A stretch of DNA of 6,828 nt from Caulobacteraceae bacterium (lineage in GTDB: Bacteria > Pseudomonadota > Alphaproteobacteria > Caulobacterales > Caulobacteraceae): positions 1 through 6,828 of the forward strand of contig CANMXH010000121.1 of assembly GCA_947501315.1 (NCBI GenBank), in the 5' to 3' direction. The notes beneath the pieces are model-generated. The model was not told the DNA's origin and did not search any database. It was given only the letters and a program-made list of their open reading frames with translations. Below, piece after piece: positions 1 through 4,609 of the stretch (within the stretch, counting starts at the first letter, position 1; each line of letters opens with the position of its first letter). Made by a program: the position numbers and the translations under genes.

Positions 1-141
1 CAGCCGATGGCCACCGATCCCGCCGCCAGCCTCGCCTTCCAGGCCGCCCGCGCCCTGGTCTTCGACGGCGTCGCCCAGCCGAACGGCTACACCGAGCCGC
101 TGCTGCACGCGTTTCGGTTGAGGGCGAAGGGGAGGGATTAG
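1..141 (+). CDS. glcB: Malate synthase G, C-terminal end (5'-truncated by window)
   Basis: Only the last 46 residues are present, in frame from base 1 to a TAG at 139-141. The segment QPMATDPAASLAFQAAR followed by QPNGYTEPLLH matches my memory of the malate synthase G C-terminus, where a 'PMA...AFQAA...L(V/I)F.G..QPNGYTEP.LH' block closes the protein. That enzyme condenses glyoxylate and acetyl-CoA to malate in the cytoplasm, in the glyoxylate bypass or glycolate use. The catalytic residues lie upstream of the window and cannot be checked. The short basic tail (RLRAKGRD) after the LH motif is normal in length. The stop codon falls inside the first unit of a heptamer repeat array. The gene converges on the secretion operon that ends at 301. 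The family call rests on a short conserved block, so confidence is moderate. Confidence 0.7.
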   Translation, partial: QPMATDPAASLAFQAARALVFDGVAQPNGYTEPLLHAFRLRAKGRD

Positions 142-292
142 GGCTTAGGGCTTAGGGATCAGGGATGAGCGGAGCCGCGGGCTCCGTCACAGCGCCCGGC
201 CAACCTCTCCCTAAGCCCTAAGCCCTAAGCCCTAAGCCCTAAGCCCTAAGCCCCAAGCCCCAAGCCCCAAGCCCCAAACCCCAAACCCTAAG
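138..292. repeat. Telomere-like heptamer array in inverted orientation between convergent genes
   Basis: The left arm is TTAGGGC at 138-144 and 145-151, then TTAGGGA at 152-158 and a degenerate TCAGGGA at 159-165. The right arm, 209-292, is exactly twelve heptamers in the opposite sense: six CCCTAAG (209-250), three CCCCAAG (251-271), two CCCCAAA (272-285) and one CCCTAAG (286-292), followed by CCCTGCCC. Positions 138-157 are a perfect 20-base inverted match to 209-228. The 51 bases between the arms include a short GC hairpin at 171-185. The clustering of variants (T to C at position 4, G to A at position 7) suggests expansion by slippage or local duplication. The array fills almost the whole gap between two converging genes. 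A role in transcription termination or mRNA 3'-end protection is inference. Confidence 0.9.
171..185 (+). terminator. Candidate hairpin between convergent genes
   Basis: GGAGCC (171-176) pairs perfectly with GGCTCC (180-185) across a GCG loop, making a compact GC-only six-pair stem 30 bases after the malate synthase stop. No T-run follows on either strand, so it is not a classical intrinsic terminator. It sits in the loop of the larger heptamer inverted repeat (138-157 with 209-228), and the two could stack into one long structured 3' end for transcripts from either side. A terminator role is inferred from position only. Confidence 0.35.
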
Positions 293-300
293 CCCTGCCC

Positions 301-1686
301 TCACTGCCCGCTGCCCGACCTCCACAGCTGGTTGGTCAACGGTTCCAGCAGATAGCCGAGCGCCGTCCGCTTGCGCAGCAGCACCACGACCTCGACCGGG
401 GCACCGGGACGCAGGGTCTCCGCGCCGCGGCCCATCTTGGCCAGTTCGCTGGCCGGCACCACGATTTCGGCCCGGAAATAGCGGGCCCCGGTCTCCTGGA
501 CGGTGAAACTGTCGGCGGAAATGCGGGTGACCCGGCCGCGGATGATCGGCGGATTGCGCTCGCGCAGGCCGGGGAAACGCACCTCGGTGGTCTGGCCGAT
601 CCGCAGGTTGTCGACGTCATTGGGCGCGATCTGGGCGACGATGACCTGGGAGGCATCGCGGGGCACGATCTCCATCAGGGTCTGCCCCGCCTGGATGACG
701 CCGCCCTGGGTGAAGATGGTCAGGCCAACCACCTCGCCGGAAGCCGGGGCCCGGACCTCATTGCGCGCGATCTGGGCCCGCAGCTCGGCCATGCGAGGCT
801 TAAGTTCATTCAGCTGCACATCGATCTGGCGCAGCTGGTCGGCCACATCCTCATTCATCCGGGTCGAGACGCCGGACATCTGCAGCCGGGCCTCGCCGAC
901 CGCTTCCCGCGACTGGGCGATCTGGGCCCGGAGGGACCCCAGCTCACCGGCCAGCTGGGCGGCGGTGCGCTCCAGCGCCCGCACCCGGGTCAGCGGGGCG
1001 AAACCTTGTTCGGCGAGGCTGCGCATACCAGCCAGCTCCTCCTGGATCAGGCGCTGCTGCTCGACATTGGCGACGATCTGGCCCTCATAGCCCGCGATCT
1101 GCTCATTCAACTGGGCGACGCGCTGGCCCAGCACACCGGTCTCGGTGGTTCGACCGGTTCTGCGTGCAACGAACTGCTGCTGCTGGATGCGCAGGGACTC
1201 GCGGGCCAGCGGCTGGTCCTCAACCAGCAGATTGGCGAACTCGGGCGGCGGCGGAATACTGCCCAGTCTGTCGCGTTCGGCGACCAGCCTGGCCCGCTGG
1301 GCGATCAGGGCTAAGACCTGGCTGGAGACGCCGCGTTCGATGGCCTTGAGCTCGCCGCTGGACAGCTGCAGCAAGACCTGGCCGCTGCGCACGGTGTCGC
1401 CCTCAGCCACCAGCAGGGCGCTCACAACCCCGCCCTCGCGGTGCTGCACGGCCTGCCGATTGCCCGAAATGGCGATCTGGCCCTGGGCGTAGGCACCGGC
1501 ATCGAGGGGGGCCAGCGCGGCCCAACCGAGGAAGATCACAAAGAACAGGACAATGATCGCGCCCCCGACGACCAGCTCGCGACGGGGGTTGTCGAGGGTC
1601 ATGGCCGGACCGGCGGGCGGTGTCGGCGGCACCGGGCCGTCGGTCACGGGCGGCACTGGGTCTGGAGGTGCACCGGCATCGGTCAT
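301..1686 (-). CDS. Type I secretion periplasmic adaptor (HlyD / PrtE / RsaE-type membrane fusion protein)
   Basis: A 461-residue membrane fusion protein that would link the inner-membrane ABC exporter encoded just upstream to a TolC-like outer-membrane channel. Order of parts: a Pro-rich cytoplasmic leader (1-36), one membrane helix (about 37-60, VVGGAIIVLFFVIFLGW), the first half of the lipoyl-like fold (about 83-110, HREGGVVSALLVAEGDTV), long coiled-coil helices rich in Gln, Arg and Glu (about 120-310), the second lipoyl half with the family motif RAPASGEVVGL (312-322), a beta-barrel region (about 346-440), and the typical C-terminus TALGYLLEPLTNQLWRS (441-457). The protein is slightly longer than the usual 430-440 residues because of the leader. 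The ATG overlaps the transporter stop as ATGA (1683-1686), so translation is probably coupled. I see no clear ribosome-binding site, and none before the alternative start Met29. The substrate cannot be told from the sequence. Confidence 0.93.
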   Translation of the reverse strand: MTDAGAPPDPVPPVTDGPVPPTPPAGPAMTLDNPRRELVVGGAIIVLFFVIFLGWAALAPLDAGAYAQGQIAISGNRQAVQHREGGVVSALLVAEGDTVRSGQVLLQLSSGELKAIERGVSSQVLALIAQRARLVAERDRLGSIPPPPEFANLLVEDQPLARESLRIQQQQFVARRTGRTTETGVLGQRVAQLNEQIAGYEGQIVANVEQQRLIQEELAGMRSLAEQGFAPLTRVRALERTAAQLAGELGSLRAQIAQSREAVGEARLQMSGVSTRMNEDVADQLRQIDVQLNELKPRMAELRAQIARNEVRAPASGEVVGLTIFTQGGVIQAGQTLMEIVPRDASQVIVAQIAPNDVDNLRIGQTTEVRFPGLRERNPPIIRGRVTRISADSFTVQETGARYFRAEIVVPASELAKMGRGAETLRPGAPVEVVVLLRKRTALGYLLEPLTNQLWRSGSGQ

Positions 1687-3494
1687 TGTGTGCGCCGGGG
1701 CTGGCTGGCCGGTTGCGCGGGCGGCTGGGACTGCCGCTGCTGCGGCTGGGTTGTCGGCTGCGGTGCCGGCTGGGCGGGCCGGCCGGCGGTGGCGCGCATC
1801 TTCTCCAGCACCTCCTCACGCGGTCCCTCCAGCTGGACGACGCCGTCCCGCATCATCAGCAGCCGGTCGACCCGCGCCAGAACACCGGCCCGGTGGGCGA
1901 TGATGACCACGGCCGCGCCCCGGGCGGCGGCCCCCAGAATGGCCTGCATCAGGGCGGCCTCGCCTTCCTGGTCGAGGTTGGAGTTGGGTTCGTCCAGCAC
2001 GAGCAGGACGGGGTCACGATAGAGGGCCCGGGCGAGGGCGACGCGCTGGGCCTGGCCGGCTGAAAGGCCCTGGCCATGGGGGCCGAGCCGGGTGTCGTAG
2101 CCGTTCGGCAGGCGCAGGATCAGCTCATGGGCCCCCGCCGCCATGGCCGCCTTCACCGCGTCCCGGTCGGCCGTTTCCTGATCCACCCCGATGGCGGTCG
2201 AAAACCGCGAGATATTGTCCTTGATCGAGCCGGCAAACAGGCTGGGGACCTGGGGCAGATAGCCGATCCAGCGCGCCAGTTCGTCACCGTCCCGCGCGTC
2301 ATACTCCGCACCGTCGAGCCGCACAGCGCCGCCCTGCGGCTTGAAGGCCCCGGCGATGACGCGCGCAAGCGTGGTCTTGCCCGAACCGCTTGAGCCGACG
2401 ATGCCCAGGGTTTCGCCGGGTTTCAGCGCAAAGGTCACGGCCCGAAGTTGCGGCGCCTCGGTGTCCGGAAATTTGACCGAGACCCCCTCGACCTGCAACC
2501 GGCCCTTGGGGTCGGGCAGGGTGGTGCGTTCGCGCTCGACCGAGGCGGTGCCCGCGAACAGGTCGGTCAGGGTCTTCCAGCTGGCGACCGCCTGGACGAG
2601 GCTGGGCCAGACGCCGACCACCAGTTCGACCGGGGCCACGGCGCGGCTCAGCAGCACCGAGGCGGCGATGATGGAGCCCGGGGTGATGTCGCCCTTCACC
2701 GCCAGCCAGGCGGCGAGACCCAGCGCTGCAGACTGCAACACGAGCCGAAGAAATTTGATCGCGCCGGAATAGTGGCCGCCGGCCAGCTGGGCGTCGGCCT
2801 GGGCGGCGGTGGCCAGTTGCCGCTGTTCGATCTGACGCGCGATCGAGGACTGGCGCATACCCAGGGCCCGGACAACCTCGGCCTGGCTGGCAACACCCTC
2901 CTGGGCGGCATAGGCGTGGTTCTGTGACTGGATGGCCTTGTTCAGGCGGGGCCGGGTGTCGCGCTCGTTGAGCCAGGCAAGGGAGAACAGAATGATCCCG
3001 CCGACCAGGGTCAGTACCCCGATGGCCGGGTGAAGCAGGAAGCAGCACAGCAGGTAGATCGGGGTCCAGGGGGCATCGAACAGGGCCAGCATGCCCTGAC
3101 CGCCGATGGCACCCCGCACATGGTCGAACTCACGCAAGGCCTGGGTGTTGGGTGATTTCGCCTGAAGATCGACGACCCGCGACAGGACCTTGCCGGACAG
3201 CAGCCTGTCCAGCCGCAGCCCGGCACGCAGCATCAGCCGCCCCCGCAACCAGTCCAGCGCCGCCAGCGCCGCGAGCGCAAAGACGGCGACCGCAGTGATC
3301 AGTACCAGGGTGGTCAGACCCCCGGTCGGCACGACGCGGTCATAGACCTGCATCATGTAGAGGGTGGGGGTCAGATACAGCAGATTGACCAGGGCCGAGA
3401 ACACAAAGGCCCAGATGAAATGGGTCTTGCACGCCCTCAGCGCCTCGGCGAGGGGCTCGGTACCCGGCTTGCTGGGAAGCAGGTTCTTTAACAC
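1683..3494 (-). CDS. Type I secretion ABC transporter, permease-ATPase (PrtD / RsaD type)
   Basis: A 603-residue half-transporter, expected to act as a homodimer that exports an unfolded protein across the inner membrane. The N-terminal membrane domain (about 20-300) has the start typical of the PrtD/AprD/RsaD group, including LYMMQVYDRVVPTGG (45-59). There is no N-terminal C39 peptidase-like domain. The ATPase domain has Walker A GSSGSGKTT (367-375), Q-loop Gln415, signature LSAGQ (477-481, where LSGGQ is the consensus), Walker B LLVLDEP (497-503, Glu502), D-loop SNLD (505-508) and H-loop His534. All catalytic residues are intact. A tail rich in Pro and Gln (about 571-603) extends past the usual end. 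The start is GTG at 3494: an in-frame TAA at 3527-3525 lies eleven codons upstream with no other start between. No Shine-Dalgarno is evident. It is the first gene of a two-gene operon with the adaptor. Confidence 0.94.
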   Translation of the reverse strand: MLKNLLPSKPGTEPLAEALRACKTHFIWAFVFSALVNLLYLTPTLYMMQVYDRVVPTGGLTTLVLITAVAVFALAALAALDWLRGRLMLRAGLRLDRLLSGKVLSRVVDLQAKSPNTQALREFDHVRGAIGGQGMLALFDAPWTPIYLLCCFLLHPAIGVLTLVGGIILFSLAWLNERDTRPRLNKAIQSQNHAYAAQEGVASQAEVVRALGMRQSSIARQIEQRQLATAAQADAQLAGGHYSGAIKFLRLVLQSAALGLAAWLAVKGDITPGSIIAASVLLSRAVAPVELVVGVWPSLVQAVASWKTLTDLFAGTASVERERTTLPDPKGRLQVEGVSVKFPDTEAPQLRAVTFALKPGETLGIVGSSGSGKTTLARVIAGAFKPQGGAVRLDGAEYDARDGDELARWIGYLPQVPSLFAGSIKDNISRFSTAIGVDQETADRDAVKAAMAAGAHELILRLPNGYDTRLGPHGQGLSAGQAQRVALARALYRDPVLLVLDEPNSNLDQEGEAALMQAILGAAARGAAVVIIAHRAGVLARVDRLLMMRDGVVQLEGPREEVLEKMRATAGRPAQPAPQPTTQPQQRQSQPPAQPASQPRRTQ

Positions 3495-3522
3495 AGGGGC
3501 GGCGGTTCCAACGGGATTGGGT

Positions 3523-3535
3523 CGTTAGTCTAACG
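3523..3535. promoter_or_regulatory. Operator-like palindrome CGTTAG-T-CTAACG
   Basis: Perfect inverted repeat of six bases per arm around a single central T, lying 28 bases upstream of the GTG start of the secretion transporter. If the promoter proposed at 3550-3577 is right, this site falls just downstream of the transcription start, a position suited to repression. It also contains the in-frame TAA that limits the transporter start. The dyad is seen directly; the regulator binding is inferred. Confidence 0.4.
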
Positions 3536-3549
3536 GTTTGATGCGCTTA

Positions 3550-3577
3550 CAGATAGGCGGTGCGGTTTCAACCGCAA
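3550..3577 (-). promoter_or_regulatory. Candidate promoter of the type I secretion operon
   Basis: On the minus strand, TTGCGG (complement of 3572-3577) is followed after 16 bases by TATCTG (complement of 3550-3555). The -35 is a fair match to a housekeeping sigma site, the -10 is weak (TAT only). The predicted start would be near 3543, giving a leader of roughly 50 bases that contains the palindrome at 3523-3535. In GC-rich alphaproteobacteria promoter motifs are degenerate, so this is a suggestion. Confidence 0.25.
3561..3576. promoter_or_regulatory. Operator-like palindrome TGCGGTT-TC-AACCGCA
   Basis: Perfect inverted repeat of seven bases per arm with a two-base spacer. The spacer is too short for a comfortable RNA hairpin, so a dimeric DNA-binding protein is the more natural reading. 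Its centre is about 40 bases from the centre of the palindrome at 3523-3535. It overlaps the -35-like element of the proposed minus-strand promoter, where a bound protein could block polymerase. Confidence 0.45.
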
Positions 3578-3590
3578 ATACCGGACTCCG

Positions 3591-3609
3591 GGCGTGATGG
3601 AGGCGTGAT
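3591..3609. repeat. Direct repeat GGCGTGAT with one-turn spacing
   Basis: GGCGTGAT occurs at 3591-3598 and again at 3602-3609, an 11-base period that places both copies on the same face of the helix. Tandem half-sites with this spacing are typical of response regulators of the OmpR type. No regulator gene lies in the window, so the link is inference. Confidence 0.35.
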
Positions 3610-3671
3610 TGTGTCGGCCGGCTACGCCCCTTGCACGACAGGGCCTGCAACCTGTCGAAAACGTAACTTGC

Positions 3672-3687
3672 TTGCCGAATTGCCGAA
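3672..3687. repeat. Perfect tandem octamer TTGCCGAA x2
   Basis: TTGCCGAA at 3672-3679 is repeated without a gap at 3680-3687, ending 33 bases before the ATPase ATG. It could be a slippage duplication or a tandem binding site in the promoter or leader of the ATPase gene. TTGCCG resembles a -35 element, but I find no good -10 partner downstream. Confidence 0.4.
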
Positions 3688-3708
3688 TGACAAGACTCCT
3701 TGACTTTG

Positions 3709-3716
3709 AGGAGGGC
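3709..3716 (+). promoter_or_regulatory. Ribosome-binding site GAGGAGGG of the ABC ATPase gene
   Basis: GAGGAGGG ends four bases before the ATG at 3721 (its core GAGGAG ends six bases before), a strong match to the 16S rRNA 3' end. It decides the start: a TTG at 3700-3702 is also in frame, but the site would then lie inside the coding sequence and the extra residues (MTLRRAS) do not belong to the ABC family N-terminus. Confidence 0.8.
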
Positions 3717-3720
3717 TTCC

Positions 3721-4599
3721 ATGCTGACGATCGAAAACCTGACCCATGTCTACGGCAACGGGACACGGGCACTGGACGGCGTCAGCCTGAGCATTCCCAA
3801 GGGGATGTTCGGCCTGCTGGGGCCCAACGGTGCGGGCAAATCGACCCTGATGCGGTCGATCGCGACGCTGCAGACGCCGACCTCGGGGTCGATCCGGTTC
3901 GGCGACATCGATGTGATCCGGACCCCGGAACAACTGCGTCGCGTGCTCGGCTATCTGCCCCAGGATTTCGGCGTCTATCCGCGTGTTTCGGCCTACGACA
4001 TGCTGGATCACATGGCCGTGCTGAAGGGCATCTCCAACGGCAGGGATCGCAAGCAGACCGTCGAGGCCCTGCTGAACCAGGTCAATCTCTGGCCCGTGCG
4101 GGGCAAGGCCCTGGCCGGCTTCTCGGGCGGCATGCGCCAGCGCTTCGGCATCGCCCAGGCCCTGATCGGCAATCCCGAACTGATCATCGTGGATGAGCCG
4201 ACCGCAGGTCTCGATCCTGAAGAGCGCAACCGCTTCCTCAACCTGTTGGCCGAGGTCGGCGAGAATGTCGTCATCATCCTGTCGACCCACATCGTCGAGG
4301 ACGTCACCGACCTGTGCCCGCGCATGGCGGTGCTGGCCGGCGGCAAGATCCAGCTGGAAGGCGCGCCGGTCGAGCTGATGCACACCCTCCAGGGGCGGGT
4401 CTGGACCAGAACCGTCGACAAGGCCGACCTGGCCGAACTCAGCAAGGCCCACAACGTCATCTCGACCCGCCTGTTCGCAGGCCGCACGGTGGTTCACGTC
4501 CTGTCTGACACCCATCCGGGTGACGGGTTCGAGCCGGCACCGGGCGGGCTTGAGGATGTCTATCTGGCGACCGTCAACGCCTCGCGCCGCGCGGCCTGA
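3721..4599 (+). CDS. ABC transporter ATP-binding protein, partner of the permease/aminopeptidase
   Basis: A 292-residue stand-alone ABC ATPase. It begins MLTIENLTHVYGNG, as usual for drug or peptide exporters of the ABC-2 class. Motifs in order: Walker A GPNGAGKST (34-42), Q-loop Gln81 in YLPQDFGVYP, signature FSGGMRQRFGIAQAL (134-148, SGG core intact), Walker B LIIVDEP (154-160, Glu159 catalytic), D-loop AGLD (162-165), and H-loop His190 in LSTHIVEDV. After about residue 220 comes a small C-terminal domain ending in GLEDVYLAT (276-284), a common closing motif of this class. All residues needed for ATP hydrolysis are present, so it should power the membrane protein encoded ten bases downstream. 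The ATG is preceded by a strong ribosome-binding site. The transported substrate cannot be read from the ATPase. Confidence 0.95.
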   Translation: MLTIENLTHVYGNGTRALDGVSLSIPKGMFGLLGPNGAGKSTLMRSIATLQTPTSGSIRFGDIDVIRTPEQLRRVLGYLPQDFGVYPRVSAYDMLDHMAVLKGISNGRDRKQTVEALLNQVNLWPVRGKALAGFSGGMRQRFGIAQALIGNPELIIVDEPTAGLDPEERNRFLNLLAEVGENVVIILSTHIVEDVTDLCPRMAVLAGGKIQLEGAPVELMHTLQGRVWTRTVDKADLAELSKAHNVISTRLFAGRTVVHVLSDTHPGDGFEPAPGGLEDVYLATVNASRRAA

Positions 4600-4609
4600 G
4601 GAACGGATC

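Larger units (their letters stand above)
3495..3720. promoter_or_regulatory. Divergent intergenic regulatory region
   Basis: These 226 bases separate the secretion transporter (minus strand) from the ABC ATPase (plus strand) and must hold the promoters of both unless transcription enters from further away. The stretch is relatively less GC-rich than the genes. It contains two tight palindromes (3523-3535 and 3561-3576), an 8-base direct repeat with an 11-base period (3591-3609), an overlapping pair of dyads (3631-3657), and a perfect tandem octamer (3672-3687). I see no convincing small gene: the open frames here are short and continue into known genes out of frame. Confidence 0.7.

Noticed and set aside
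209..292. CRISPR array or true telomere
   Set aside because: The units are seven bases with no spacers, and the array lies inside a chromosome-like gene context, so neither reading fits.
503..1492. Several plus-strand open frames opposite the membrane fusion protein
   Set aside because: They overlap one another and the adaptor gene, and their translations show only Arg/Ser/Ala-rich shadow composition.
3700..3720. TTG start seven codons upstream of the ATPase ATG
   Set aside because: It would bury the strong GAGGAGGG ribosome site inside the gene, and the family N-terminus begins at the ATG at 3721.
3495..3720. Riboswitch or small RNA gene in the divergent gap
   Set aside because: Dyads are present, but I cannot match any known riboswitch core or see a promoter plus terminator pair for a small RNA.
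3525..3772. Short minus-strand open frames of 65 and 80 codons in the divergent gap
   Set aside because: They run antisense into the ATPase gene, lack ribosome sites and show no recognisable pattern; they cross the dyads that are better explained as regulatory.
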